A stretch of 64,000 nucleotides of DNA from Streptomyces seoulensis (GCA_013364255.1 CP054936.1:2076853-2140852), one strand, 5' to 3'. Numbered from the stretch's first letter, positions 16,791 to 25,557 are shown. The notes: generated by a model not told the origin, from the letters alone. Program-made: numbers and translations.

Positions 16791-17324
16791 ATGAGTCTGC
16801 TGCGTCTGGCCGGTCGTCCCCTGCTGGCCTCGATGTTCGTCGTCGGAGGCATGAACTCCGTACGCAAACCCGAGGCCGTGACCCCGCTCGCCGAGCCCGT
16901 CGTGCAGGCGATCAGGGAGCGTGTGCCGGTCCTGCCGGAGCGCACCGAGCAGGTCGTGCGGCTCAGCGGCGGCGTCCAGGTGGTCGCCGGTGTCATGCTC
17001 GGCCTGGGCCGCATGCCCCGGCTCGCCTCCCTGGCTCTGGCGGCGACCCTGGTGCCGACCACGCTGGCGGGCCACCGCTACTGGGACGTCGAGGACCCCG
17101 GCGAGCGCGCCCAGCAGCGCATCAACTTCCTGAAGAACCTCTCCATGCTGGGCGGTCTGCTGATCGAGGCCGACGACACCGGCGCCGCGCCCTCCCTGCT
17201 GTGGCGCGGCCGGCACTCGGCCCACGAGCTGCAGCGCCAGGCCGCCGTGATGGGCCGTACCGTCCGGGCGACGGCGCGTCCGGCCGCCGTGGCCGGCGGC
17301 ATCCGGGCCAAGCTGCCCTGCTGA
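16791..17324 (+). CDS. DoxX family membrane protein
   Basis: A 177-aa protein with the DoxX layout: LLRLAGRPLLASMFVVGGMNSVRKPE, then hydrophobic helices around residues 55-95 (VVRLSGGVQVVAGVMLGLGR, LASLALAATLVPTTLAG). A cytosolic segment RYWDVEDPGERAQQRINFLKNLSMLGGLL and a polar C-terminus follow. The family is linked to oxidative-stress redox complexes in mycobacteria; the exact activity here is unknown. The ATG follows GGAGAGG. It is divergent from the P450 gene with a dyad repeat between, which hints at shared control. Confidence 0.92.
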   Translation: MSLLRLAGRPLLASMFVVGGMNSVRKPEAVTPLAEPVVQAIRERVPVLPERTEQVVRLSGGVQVVAGVMLGLGRMPRLASLALAATLVPTTLAGHRYWDVEDPGERAQQRINFLKNLSMLGGLLIEADDTGAAPSLLWRGRHSAHELQRQAAVMGRTVRATARPAAVAGGIRAKLPC

Positions 17325-17390
17325 CCCGCCCGCCGCCCCGCCCGCACGACCGACCGGCCCGGCCGACGAGCGAGAAGGACGCCTACGCCC

Positions 17391-17927
17391 ATGAACGACG
17401 AAGGACGCTCGGGCACCCTGGTGCCCGGCTTCGCCGGGCCGAGCGGGCACACCCTGCTCGGCATCTACCTCAACGACCATCTGACCGGCGCGACGGTGGG
17501 CATGGAGCGCTCCCGCCATCTGGCGACGAGTTGCCGGGGCACCGAGATCGGCGACGCCATGGCCCCGATCGTCGCCGAGATAGCCGAGGACCGCAGATCC
17601 CTGCTCGCGCTGATGCGGAGCCTCGACCTGCCGGTGCGGCGCTACAAGGTGTACGCCGGACGGCTCGGCGAGCGGGCCGGGCGGCTCAAGAGCAACGGCG
17701 CCCTCATCCGGCGCTCCCCGCTCAGCACGCTGGAGGAACTGGAGCTGCTGCTGATCGGCGTGAAGGGCAAGGCCTGTGCGTGGGAGGCGCTGCGCGGGCT
17801 CGCCGAGCACGACCGGCGGCTCGACGCGGCGCACCTGGACGGACTGCTCGACCGGGCCCGCAGGCAGTTGCGCACCATCGCCGATCTGCGGCTGCGCCAG
17901 GCCGAGCTGACGTTCCGCACGCCCTGA
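17391..17927 (+). CDS. conserved hypothetical, predicted helical bundle
   Basis: A 178-aa protein of unknown function. After a short polar start the sequence is nearly all amphipathic helix (HTLLGIYLNDHLTGATVGMERSRHL, LLALMRSLDLPVRRYKVYAGRLGERAGRLKSN, LEELELLLIGVKGKACAWEALR, HLDGLLDRARRQLRTIADLRLRQ). This resembles a four-helix bundle of ferritin-like or DinB-like type. Possible metal ligands exist (Glu, His) but no diagnostic ExxH pair is seen. The ATG follows GAGAAGGA. It may be co-transcribed with DoxX (66 nt gap). Confidence 0.75.
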   Translation: MNDEGRSGTLVPGFAGPSGHTLLGIYLNDHLTGATVGMERSRHLATSCRGTEIGDAMAPIVAEIAEDRRSLLALMRSLDLPVRRYKVYAGRLGERAGRLKSNGALIRRSPLSTLEELELLLIGVKGKACAWEALRGLAEHDRRLDAAHLDGLLDRARRQLRTIADLRLRQAELTFRTP

Positions 17928-17970
17928 CGCCGCTGCCGCCCGCCGACTGCCGCCCGCCGACGCACCGCGG

Positions 17971-18016
17971 GGTGCTCGGCGGGCCGTAGTGCCAGGTGCT
18001 CGGCGGGCCGTAGTGC
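17971..18016. repeat. 22-bp direct repeat upstream of MFS exporter gene
   Basis: Two perfect copies (17971-17992 and 17995-18016) of a unit starting GGTGCTCGGCGGGCC and ending GTAGTGC, period 24 bp. It lies 67 bp before the exporter start codon, so it could be a regulator-binding site. Confidence 0.6.
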
Positions 18017-18082
18017 GTGGGGCCCACAACTATTGCCGGCCCTTGGTTCTACAGTCCAGACTGATAAACCTATCGTTATGAC

Positions 18083-20008
18083 GTGGACGTCGATGAAGCC
18101 GTGACGGCGCGCTCGGCGCGGGCGCCGGGTCCCGGGTACAAGTGGGTGGCCCTGTCCAACACCACGCTCGGGGTCCTCATCGCGACGATGGACGCCTCCA
18201 TCGTGATCATCTCGCTGCCGGCGATCTTCCGCGGCATCGGCCTCGACCCGCTCACCCCGGGCAACATCGGCTATCTGCTGTGGATGATCCTGGGCTATCT
18301 GCTGGTCTCCGCCGTCCTGGTGGTCGTGCTGGGCCGCCTGGGCGACATGTTCGGCCGGGTACGCATCTACAACCTGGGCTTCCTGGTCTTCGCCTGCGCC
18401 TCCGTCGCCCTCTCCCTCGATCCGTTCCGGGCCGGGGCCGGCGCGCTCTGGCTGATCCTGTGGCGGATGGTGCAGGCGTTCGGCGGCTCGATGCTCACCG
18501 CGAACTCCGCCGCGATCCTCACCGACGCCTTTCCCGCCCGGCAGCGCGGGATGGCCCTGGGCGTCAACCAGATCACCGCCCTGGCCGGCCAGTTCCTCGG
18601 CCTGCTGGCGGGCGGCCTGCTCGCCGCGGTCGACTGGCGCGCGGTGTTCTGGCTGAGCGTGCCCATCAGCGTGACCGGCACCGTCTGGTCGTACCTGAGC
18701 CTGCGCGAGACCTCCACCGGGCGGCGCGGACGCGTCGACTGGCTGGGCAACGCCACCTTCGCGACCGGCGCCGGCATCCTACTCGCCGCCCTCACCTACG
18801 GCATCCAGCCCTACGGCACGAGCGCGACCGGCTGGGGCAGCCCCTGGGTGCTCGCCGGGCTGTCCGGCGGCGTCCTGCTGCTGGCCCTGTTCTGCTGGGT
18901 CGAGAGCCGGGTCGCCGAACCGATGTTCCACCTCGGGCTGTTCCGGGTGCGGGCGTTCGCCGCGGGCAACCTGGCCGCGCTGCTGACCGCGGTCGCCCGC
19001 GGCGGGCTCCAGTTCATGCTGATCATCTGGCTCCAGGGCATCTGGCTGCCGCTGCACGGCTACGCCTTCGAGGACACCCCGCTGTGGGCCGGGATCTTCA
19101 TGCTCCCGCTGACCATGGGGTTCCTGCTCGCAGGCCCCGTCTGCGGGTACCTCTCGGACCGGTTCGGCTCCCGGCTGTTCTCGACGACGGGTCTGCTGCT
19201 GGTCGCGGCCTCCTTCGCCGGTCTGCTCGTGCTGCCGGTCGATTTCCGCTACGGGCCGTTCGCGGGACTGCTGCTGATGAGCGGGTTCGGGCAGGGCATG
19301 TTCTCCGCGCCCAACACCTCCTCGATCATGGGCAGCGTGCCGGCGGAATACCGGGGCGTGGCCTCGGGCATGCGCTCCACCTTCCAGAACTCCGGGACCG
19401 CCCTGTCCATCGGGGTCTTCTTCTCCCTGATGATCTCGGGGCTGGCCGCCTCGCTGCCCGCCGCGCTCGGCGACGGACTGCGGGCGCACGGGGTCCCGGC
19501 CGGCGCGGCCGGGCAGGCCGCCTCGCTGCCGCCGGTGAGCACGCTGTTCGCCACGTTCCTCGGGAACAATCCAATCGAGCACCTGCTCGCCGCGGGCGGC
19601 ACGCTCGATCACCTGTCGGCCGGACAGCGGCGGACCCTGACCGGCCACACCTTCTTCCCGCGGCTGGTGTCCGGTCCCTTCCACCACGGGCTGACCGTCG
19701 TCTTCGGCGTCGCCGGCGCCATGGCGCTGGTCGCGGCCTTCGCCTCCGCGCTGCGCGGTGACCACCGGCGACTGCCCGACGCGCCGGCCGGCGCCCGCAC
19801 ATCGTCCGGCGAGGGCGGGCCGTCCGAGGCAGCGCCCTCCGCGCAGGCACCGCCGACGACGACAGCACAGACAGCACAGACAGCACAGACAGCGCGGACA
19901 GCGCGGACAGCGCGGACCTCCGCCGGGCGGACGCCGTCCGGGCCCGGGGCGGAACCGCCCGGTGACACGCCGACGGGGTCCCCGTCCGACGGACGGGGAC
20001 CCCGCTGA
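18083..20008 (+). CDS. MFS transporter, DHA2 family (multidrug exporter-like)
   Basis: A 641-aa proton-driven exporter with about 14 membrane helices. MDASIVIISLPAIFRGIG is the helix-1 signature of DHA2 drug exporters, and GRLGDMFGRVRIYNLGF is the cytoplasmic motif A. The motif-C-like helix is GQFLGLLAGGLLAAVDWRAVF. A second repeat follows with GPVCGYLSDRFGSR. The last 60 residues are Ala/Thr/Gly/Pro-rich and include six T-A-Q/T-A-R triplets from 9-bp DNA repeats (19861-19917). Start GTG 18083 lies close to a possible -10 region, so translation may be leaderless or start slightly downstream. The substrate cannot be told from sequence. Its coding end contains a terminator hairpin. Confidence 0.92.
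   Translation: MDVDEAVTARSARAPGPGYKWVALSNTTLGVLIATMDASIVIISLPAIFRGIGLDPLTPGNIGYLLWMILGYLLVSAVLVVVLGRLGDMFGRVRIYNLGFLVFACASVALSLDPFRAGAGALWLILWRMVQAFGGSMLTANSAAILTDAFPARQRGMALGVNQITALAGQFLGLLAGGLLAAVDWRAVFWLSVPISVTGTVWSYLSLRETSTGRRGRVDWLGNATFATGAGILLAALTYGIQPYGTSATGWGSPWVLAGLSGGVLLLALFCWVESRVAEPMFHLGLFRVRAFAAGNLAALLTAVARGGLQFMLIIWLQGIWLPLHGYAFEDTPLWAGIFMLPLTMGFLLAGPVCGYLSDRFGSRLFSTTGLLLVAASFAGLLVLPVDFRYGPFAGLLLMSGFGQGMFSAPNTSSIMGSVPAEYRGVASGMRSTFQNSGTALSIGVFFSLMISGLAASLPAALGDGLRAHGVPAGAAGQAASLPPVSTLFATFLGNNPIEHLLAAGGTLDHLSAGQRRTLTGHTFFPRLVSGPFHHGLTVVFGVAGAMALVAAFASALRGDHRRLPDAPAGARTSSGEGGPSEAAPSAQAPPTTTAQTAQTAQTARTARTARTSAGRTPSGPGAEPPGDTPTGSPSDGRGPR
19861..19917 (+). repeat. 9-bp tandem repeats in MFS C-terminal tail
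   Basis: Six 9-bp units, three of CAGCACAGA then three of CAGCGCGGA, in frame, encoding Thr-Ala-Gln and Thr-Ala-Arg triplets. Probably a replication-slippage repeat in a disordered tail. Confidence 0.75.
19975..20003 (+). terminator. terminator hairpin inside the 3' end of the MFS coding sequence
   Basis: GGGGTCCCCGTCC (19975-19987) pairs perfectly with GGACGGGGACCCC (19991-20003) across a 3-nt loop. The stop codon at 20006-20008 comes right after the stem, so the terminator is coded within the open reading frame. Confidence 0.7.
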
Positions 20009-20088
20009 GAGACGTCGTGCGAGGCTCCCTCAGGGCGTCCTCGCGCAGCGTCCGGGCGTCCGCCCGGACCGTGTCCGAGGCGGCAGCC

Positions 20089-20262
20089 TCACGGCTTCAA
20101 GGTGTCCTTCGCCTTCTCCTTGGCCTGCCGGGCGTCACCCTTGGACTTCTCGGCCTGGCCCTCGGCCGTCATGCGCTCGTTGCCCACGGTGCGGCCGACC
20201 GTCTCCTTGGCCTTGCCCTTCATCTGTTCCTTCTTGGCCTTGCCCTTTTCGTCACCAGCCAC
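20089..20262 (-). CDS. CsbD family stress protein
   Basis: A 57-codon gene. The translation is almost only charged residues in the CsbD pattern: A-G-D-E-K-G-K-A-K, EQMKGKAKETVGRTVGNE, M-T-A-E-G-Q-A-E-K-S-K-G-D and QAKEKAKD. It is nearly free of hydrophobics. CsbD-like proteins are abundant general-stress proteins of unknown biochemistry; in Bacillus csbD belongs to the SigB regulon. The GTG at 20262 has a weak TTGGAG upstream at about 10 nt. It converges with the MFS gene and is divergent from the beta-helix gene. A SigB-type sigma factor occurs in the same window, but no SigB promoter was identified here. Confidence 0.9.
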   Translation of the reverse strand: MAGDEKGKAKKEQMKGKAKETVGRTVGNERMTAEGQAEKSKGDARQAKEKAKDTLKP

Positions 20263-20410
20263 TGTCGCTCACTCCAAGCCGCAATCGACGTCGGTGTTTC
20301 ACGGCCTCGGGTGTCCGCGGCGGCGGCCGGCAAACCCGCGAGCCGGCCGCTGTCGCCCGTTCGGCGGCACGGGGTACTCGGCGCGCAGCAGCCGGAGAGG
20401 AGAGCCCGCC

Positions 20411-22024
20411 ATGCTCGAGACCCTGACCGTCGACGCCCGCGAGCACGGCCTGGCCGGTGACGGGGTGACCAACGACCAGCCGGCGTTCCAGCGCCTGGTG
20501 GACGAGCTGGGCGCGGCCTGCGCCGCCGACGGCATGCCGCGGGTGCTGCGCGTGCCCGCCGGGCGCTATCTGATGCGGGACCGGCCCACCCTGTGGCGCA
20601 GCGGCGTCTCCCTGATCGGCGCCGGCCGCGGCGCCACCTGCTTCGTGCTGGCCAATCCCGGCGCGCGGACGACGCCGGTGCCGCTGGCCTGGTTCACCGC
20701 CGCCCAGCACGGGGCCGGGCGGGACCACCACGTCGCGGACGTCACCTTCGCCCACTTCGAGATCGACGGGTCGGGTGTGCGGACCGAGGAGTACGACGTG
20801 CTGGCCAAGGGGCTCGGGCTGCAGTACGTGCTGCGCGGCCGGTTCAGCGACCTGTACATCCACGACACGGCGGCCACCGGATTCGGCTGCGACTTCCTCC
20901 AGGACACCGTCGTGGAGGGCCTGCTGGTCGAGCGGTGCGGGCGGCAGGACAGCGGCGAGCAGATGGGCGGCGCGGGGATCGGCATCGGCGTCGGCGGCTG
21001 GGGCCGCGTCGAGCGCCTCACCGTCACCGCCTGCACCGCCGTCGGCAACGGCACCAACGGGATCTTCCTGGAGCTCCAGAACAAGGACTGGCCGCTGACC
21101 TGCGGCATCCGCATCACCGCCTGCCACGCCGAGGGCAACCGGTTCGGCATCTCCGACTGGGGCGCGGACGGCCTGCTGGTCACCTCCTCGACCATGATCG
21201 GCAACCATGAGGCCGGGTTCGACGTGTCCTCGCAGGGCACCTCGAAGGTCGGCGGCCGGGGCGGCATCGTGACCGGCTGCGTGATCGACGGCAACGTCCG
21301 CGACGGGGTCGGGCTGGGCAACACGCCGGGCCCGTACGCCCTGCGCGGCAATCGGATCAGCGGCAACGGGCGCTACGGCTACTGGCAGCACAACCTGGCC
21401 GGCGGCGCCGACGAGCCGGCGGTGGACATCGTCCTGGAGGCCAACGACATCCGGGACAACGCCCTGGACGGCGTACGCGTGGACGCGGCGATGCGGGAGG
21501 CCGCGATCGTGGACAACCGGATCCGCGACAACGGCCGCCGCAGCGCGGGCGCGGCCGAGGGCGGCGGCGCCGGGGTGCGCTGCACGGCGCTGTCCCTGAG
21601 CGACGAGGGGGCCGGCTGGCCGCCGGACGCGCACCGCGGCAAGGAGGTGACCGTGGGGGCGTGGACGGCCGTGGTCACCGGCAACACCGCGACCGAGCTG
21701 ATCCTGGCGCCGCTGCGGCCCGGCGCGGACACCGCCTGGCCGGACGGCGTGCCCGAGCCGGGCGCCCGGTACCGGCTGCCCGGCACCGTGCAGGCGCGGG
21801 CCGGGCTGACCGTGGACGCCGCGGTGTCCGGGACGTGGCTGGACGGCAACCGGATCGGTGACGACCAGGCCGTCGGGACGCAGACGCACGGCCTGCGCGT
21901 CACGCCGGACGGGGACTGGACCGACTGCCGGGTCTTCGACAACGACCTCGGCGGGAACGCCGTCGCGGCCACCCGGTTCGACACCCCGCCCGCCGGGGGC
22001 CGGTGGCGCGACAACGACGAGTAG
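20411..22024 (+). CDS. right-handed parallel beta-helix protein (pectate-lyase-like)
   Basis: A 537-aa protein. The N-terminus has the pectate-lyase superfamily start (TVDAREHGLAGDGVTNDQPAFQRLV). The central part has repeated beta-helix coils of about 22-25 residues (GIRITACHAEGNRFGISDWG, LLVTSSTMIGNHEAGFDV, VTGCVIDGNVRDGVGLGN, LRGNRISGNGRYGYW, IVLEANDIRDNALDGVRV). No signal peptide is present, so it either stays in the cytosol, leaves by another route, or has a mis-set start. ATG 20411 follows GGAGAGGAG and starts right at the conserved domain. It may bind or cleave a polysaccharide, but the catalytic residues cannot be assigned. Confidence 0.88.
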   Translation: MLETLTVDAREHGLAGDGVTNDQPAFQRLVDELGAACAADGMPRVLRVPAGRYLMRDRPTLWRSGVSLIGAGRGATCFVLANPGARTTPVPLAWFTAAQHGAGRDHHVADVTFAHFEIDGSGVRTEEYDVLAKGLGLQYVLRGRFSDLYIHDTAATGFGCDFLQDTVVEGLLVERCGRQDSGEQMGGAGIGIGVGGWGRVERLTVTACTAVGNGTNGIFLELQNKDWPLTCGIRITACHAEGNRFGISDWGADGLLVTSSTMIGNHEAGFDVSSQGTSKVGGRGGIVTGCVIDGNVRDGVGLGNTPGPYALRGNRISGNGRYGYWQHNLAGGADEPAVDIVLEANDIRDNALDGVRVDAAMREAAIVDNRIRDNGRRSAGAAEGGGAGVRCTALSLSDEGAGWPPDAHRGKEVTVGAWTAVVTGNTATELILAPLRPGADTAWPDGVPEPGARYRLPGTVQARAGLTVDAAVSGTWLDGNRIGDDQAVGTQTHGLRVTPDGDWTDCRVFDNDLGGNAVAATRFDTPPAGGRWRDNDE

Positions 22025-22090
22025 CCCCGACACCGCGCCGGAGCGCCCGCCGTGGCGTCGGGGCCGCCCCGCCGTCCGGATCCGGTCGGG

Positions 22091-23656
22091 TCATCCCCCG
22101 TTGAGCCGGGTCGCGCCTCCTTCGGCCGCCCGGTGCTCGCGCTCCGGGCGGTGGGCGGGCGCGGGGCGGTCCTGGGAGCGGTCGTCGGAGCGGTCGGGCC
22201 GGTCCGGGGGCCCGTGGACGTGGTCGTGGCGCCAGTCGGCGACCGCGACCGCGAGGGCCGCGAGTATCGCCACCAGGGCCGCGCCCACCGACAGCGCCAC
22301 CGCCTCGCGGTAGTCGCGGCCGGAGGCGGCGAGCACGGTGTAGAACAGGCCCGGCAGGGCCGCCGTGCCGATCGCGCCGCCCAGGCGTTGCCCGGTCTGC
22401 AGGGCGCCGCCGGCCGCCCCGGCCATCCGCACCGGCACGTCGCGCAGGGTCATCGTGACGTTCGGGGAGATCACGCAGCCGCTGCCCAGCCCGCCGACGA
22501 ACAGGGCGGGCGCGGCGAGCCAGGTCATGACGCCGGTGGGCGCGGACCACATGATCCAGGCGGCGGCGCCGAGGCCCGCGATCACCCCGATGAGCCCGCA
22601 CAGGGTGAGCAGCCGCCCCATGCGCTCCACCAGCCGTCCGGACACCACCGCGCCGGCGGCCGAGCCGATCGCGAACGGCGTCACCGCGAGGCCGGAGCGC
22701 AACGGCTCGTAGCCGAGGCCGTTCTGGAAGAACAGCGCGAACACCAGCCACACCCCGCTGAAGCCCACGAAGTACAGCGTGCCGAGCGCCGTGCCGGCGG
22801 CGTAGCCGCGGGTGCTGGTGAGCAGTCGCGGGTCCAGCAGCGGCTGGCCGTCGCGGGCGGCGACCCGCGCCTCCCAGCATGCGAAGGCGGCCAGCAGCGC
22901 CACGCCCACCGGGAACAGCCACCACAGCCGGCTCAGTCCGCCGCTCTCGGCGAACACCAGCGGCAGCATCAGGGCGAGCACCCCCACGCCCAGCAGGGTC
23001 ACGCCCGGCAGGTCGAGCCGTTCGCGGCGGCCGGGGGCCACCCGGGGCAGCAGCCGCAGCCCGAGCAGCAGCGCCAGCGCCCCGACGGGCACGTTGACGT
23101 AGAAGATCCAGCGCCAGCCCTGGGTGCCGTGGGCGAGGGCCAGGATGAGTCCGCCGGTGACGGGTCCCACGGCGCTGGAGACGCCCACCGTGCCGCCGAA
23201 GAGGCCGAAGGCCCGGCCGCGTTCCGCGCCGCGGAACATCTGCTGGATCAGCGCGGAGTTCTGCGGCGCCAGGCACCCGGCGCAGGCGCCCTGCGCGAGC
23301 CGGGCGGCCACCAGCCACCCGATCGTGGGCGCGGCGCCGGCCGCGGCGCTGCAGATCACGAAGCCGGCCAGCGCGCACAGGAAGATCCGGCGCCGGCCCA
23401 TCGCGTCGCCCAGCCGCCCGGCCGGGACCAGGACCAGGGCGAACGCCAGGGCGTACCCGGACACCACCCACTGCACGGCGGCCGCCGAGGCGCCGAGGTC
23501 GCGCTGCATCGACGGCAGGGCCACGGCCACGATCGTCACGTCGAGCAGGCTCATGAACCCCGTCGCCAGGGTGACCCACAGGGCCTTCCAGCGCCTGGGG
23601 TCGGGGGCGGCCTCCGGCCGGCCGCCGGGGCCGTCCGGCCGCGCTTCGCTGTTCAC
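22091..23656 (-). CDS. MFS transporter, DHA2/EmrB-QacA family
   Basis: A 521-aa drug-exporter-type MFS protein with 14 predicted helices. Helix 1 is LATGFMSLLDVTIVAVALPSMQRDLG, the classical EmrB/QacA motif D1. Motif A is GRLGDAMGRRRIF and motif C is GVSSAVGPVTGGLILALAHGTQGWRWIF. The C-terminal 45 residues are polar, with many Asp, Arg, Pro and His. The GTG at 23656 follows GGGAGGAG. It converges on the beta-helix gene with a 66-nt gap and is divergent from the RsbW-like gene. The substrate is unknown. It is distinct from the other DHA2 protein at 18083, with which it shares only family motifs. Confidence 0.93.
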   Translation of the reverse strand: MNSEARPDGPGGRPEAAPDPRRWKALWVTLATGFMSLLDVTIVAVALPSMQRDLGASAAAVQWVVSGYALAFALVLVPAGRLGDAMGRRRIFLCALAGFVICSAAAGAAPTIGWLVAARLAQGACAGCLAPQNSALIQQMFRGAERGRAFGLFGGTVGVSSAVGPVTGGLILALAHGTQGWRWIFYVNVPVGALALLLGLRLLPRVAPGRRERLDLPGVTLLGVGVLALMLPLVFAESGGLSRLWWLFPVGVALLAAFACWEARVAARDGQPLLDPRLLTSTRGYAAGTALGTLYFVGFSGVWLVFALFFQNGLGYEPLRSGLAVTPFAIGSAAGAVVSGRLVERMGRLLTLCGLIGVIAGLGAAAWIMWSAPTGVMTWLAAPALFVGGLGSGCVISPNVTMTLRDVPVRMAGAAGGALQTGQRLGGAIGTAALPGLFYTVLAASGRDYREAVALSVGAALVAILAALAVAVADWRHDHVHGPPDRPDRSDDRSQDRPAPAHRPEREHRAAEGGATRLNGG

Positions 23657-23920
23657 GCACGCTCCTCCCGGTCGCGGCCCGAGCACGCACCGGCCGTCTC
23701 GGCTGTGCGCCGAAGTGGCGCGTTCCCCCGAGGGGCCGGGCGGAACGCCTCGACCACACGAACGTCTCCCCCACACGATCGTCGCTCCCGGCGGCCGCGG
23801 CCACTTCGGGCGGCCGCCCGGCGCCTCGCCCGTCCGGTCGGCTTCGGACGGCGAACACCGGGTAGCCGTAGCGAGGTCAGAGAGCACGAACCACGACGAG
23901 CGGCACAAAACGGTACTCCT

Positions 23921-24421
23921 ATGATCACCCCTCCGGGTAACAAGGCGCCGGACGAGCGCGCGCGCAGCCGGCCCGCCGCCGAGCGGATGCGGCCCGCCGC
24001 CGCGTTGCGCTACGGCGCCGCGTGGGTGGCCGGGGCCGCCCGTACCGCCGACGCGCGGCGGGCCGTGCACGCGTTCCTCGCCCTGGCGGCGCGCACCGCC
24101 CACGCCTCGGTCACCAGCCGGGCCGAACAGGACGCCCAGCTGGTGGTGAGCGAGCTGGTCGGCAACGCGCTGCGGCACGCGCCGGGGCCGTGCGGCCTGC
24201 TGCTGGAGCTGTCCGCGGACCGGGCGCGGCTCGGCATCACCGTCTGGGACACCTCCCCGTCGGTGCCGCTGGTCAACGAGCGCGACGGCACGCGGGTGGG
24301 CGGGCACGGGCTGTTCCTGGTGCGGGCGTGCAGCCGCGCGCTGGACACCGTCGCCGGGCCCGACGGCAAACTGGTCATCGCCGAGGTGGCCCTGTGGCCG
24401 GGGCAGGCCGGCCCGCCGTAG
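23921..24421 (+). CDS. ATP-binding protein, RsbW/SpoIIAB-like (HATPase_c)
   Basis: A 166-aa protein with the GHKL-fold ATPase boxes in order: N-box QLVVSELVGNALRHAP, G1 WDTSPSVP, and G2 GGHGLFLVRAC. That matches the large Streptomyces family of stand-alone anti-sigma-factor-like serine kinases. About 35 disordered residues precede the domain. No clear ribosome binding site precedes ATG 23921 and the upstream sequence is relatively A-rich, so the mRNA may be leaderless. The partner sigma or STAS protein is not adjacent. Confidence 0.9.
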   Translation: MITPPGNKAPDERARSRPAAERMRPAAALRYGAAWVAGAARTADARRAVHAFLALAARTAHASVTSRAEQDAQLVVSELVGNALRHAPGPCGLLLELSADRARLGITVWDTSPSVPLVNERDGTRVGGHGLFLVRACSRALDTVAGPDGKLVIAEVALWPGQAGPP

Positions 24422-24460
24422 CCACGGCGGGTGACGGCGGCTGCCGGAGCCGGCCCGGAC

Positions 24461-24607
24461 GGGCCGGGACGCGGTGCGACGTAAGCGCGCGGGCCGGGAC
24501 CGCATGTGGCCGTAAGCGCGCGGGCCGGGACGGCGTATTCGTGCGGGCCGGGACGGCGTGCGGCGTATGCGCGCGGGCCGGGACGGGTACTCCGCACGGG
24601 TCCGGAC
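24461..24607. repeat. degenerate tandem repeat of GGGCCGGGAC core, upstream of MBL-fold gene
   Basis: Five exact copies of GGGCCGGGAC begin at 24461, 24491, 24522, 24545 and 24575. A degenerate sixth begins at 24598. Spacing alternates between about 30 and 23 bp. The linkers contain variants of GCGTATGCGCGC. It lies in the 253-bp gap between the RsbW-like gene and the next gene. Confidence 0.7.
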
Positions 24608-24674
24608 GGCGTACGCCTCCGGCCCCGCGGCACGCACACCCGAGACGGGCCCCGCCCGTCGGGCAAGGAGCCCC

Positions 24675-25514
24675 ATGGCCGCCTTCGACGACGCCCTCGA
24701 CCTGCACTTCATCGGCACCGCGACGGTCCTGCTGCGCTACGGCGACCTCACCCTGCTCACCGACCCCAACTTCCTGCACCGCGGCGAGGCGGCGCACCTC
24801 GGGTACGGGCTGGTGAGCCGGCGCGTCACCGAACCGGCCCTCGACGTGGGCGAACTGCCCCGCCTGGACGCGGTGGTCCTGTCCCATCTGCACGGCGACC
24901 ACTGGGACCGGCGGGCCCGGCGGGGCCTGGACCGTTCGGTGCCGATCGCCACCACCCCGCACGCCGCCCGGCGGCTGAGCGCCCGGCAGGGGTTTCGCCG
25001 GGCGGGCGGGCTCCGCACCTGGGAGAGCGGCGTCTTCCGGCGCGGCGGCTCGCAGGTGCGGGTGACGGCGCTGCCCGGCCGGCACGCGCTGCGACCGGTG
25101 CCGCGGCGGATGCTGCCGCCGGTGATGGGCGCCATGCTGGAGTTCGGCCCGACCGGCGGACCGGTGCGCCAGCGGCTGTACCTGTCGGGCGACACCCTGC
25201 TGTACGACGGCCTGGACGAGATCGGCCGCCGCTTCCCCGCCGCCGACGTGGCCGTGCTGCACCTGGGCGGCACCCGGCTGCCGGGCGGCTTCGTGGTCAC
25301 CATGGACGGGGCCGAGGGCGCCGAACTCGCCCGCCGTCTCGACCCCGGGCGGGTGCTGCCCGTGCACTACGACGACTACCGCGTCTTCCGCTCCCCGCTC
25401 GGCGACTTCCTGACCGAGGCGCGCCGGCTGGGGCTGGCCGAGCGGCTGGTCCACTGCCCTCGCGGGCAGCACGCCCGGCTGCTCCCGCACGCCGACCGCG
25501 CCACACTCCGCTGA
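24675..25514 (+). CDS. MBL-fold metallohydrolase
   Basis: A 279-aa metallo-beta-lactamase-fold hydrolase. The metal-binding motif is SHLHGDHWD (His71, His73, Asp75, His76), preceded by IGTATVLLRYGDLTLLTDPNF. Further ligands are likely in YLSGDTLLYDG (Asp) and LPVHYDDYR (His). The layout resembles the UlaG/RomA-like group, which acts on lactones or phosphoesters; the substrate is unknown. ATG 24675 follows GCAAGGAGC. It is followed by a very strong terminator, so it is monocistronic. Confidence 0.93.
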   Translation: MAAFDDALDLHFIGTATVLLRYGDLTLLTDPNFLHRGEAAHLGYGLVSRRVTEPALDVGELPRLDAVVLSHLHGDHWDRRARRGLDRSVPIATTPHAARRLSARQGFRRAGGLRTWESGVFRRGGSQVRVTALPGRHALRPVPRRMLPPVMGAMLEFGPTGGPVRQRLYLSGDTLLYDGLDEIGRRFPAADVAVLHLGGTRLPGGFVVTMDGAEGAELARRLDPGRVLPVHYDDYRVFRSPLGDFLTEARRLGLAERLVHCPRGQHARLLPHADRATLR

Positions 25515-25517
25515 CCT

Positions 25518-25557
25518 GGTCGGGGGCCGCCCGTCGCCGGGCGGGCGGCCCCCGACC
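25518..25557 (+). terminator. strong hairpin terminator after MBL-fold gene
   Basis: A 16-bp perfect stem (25518-25533 with 25542-25557) and an 8-nt loop, starting 4 nt after the stop codon. The stem begins GGTCGGGGGCC. Confidence 0.8.

Noticed and set aside
15246..17324. Long plus-strand frame opposite the P450 and hemerythrin genes
   Set aside because: Its translation is Gly/Arg/Ala/Val-rich and without any domain, while the other strand encodes clear families; typical antisense shadow in GC-rich DNA.
24461..24607. CRISPR-like array of short repeats
   Set aside because: Repeats are only 10 bp exact, spacings are unequal and no cas gene is present.
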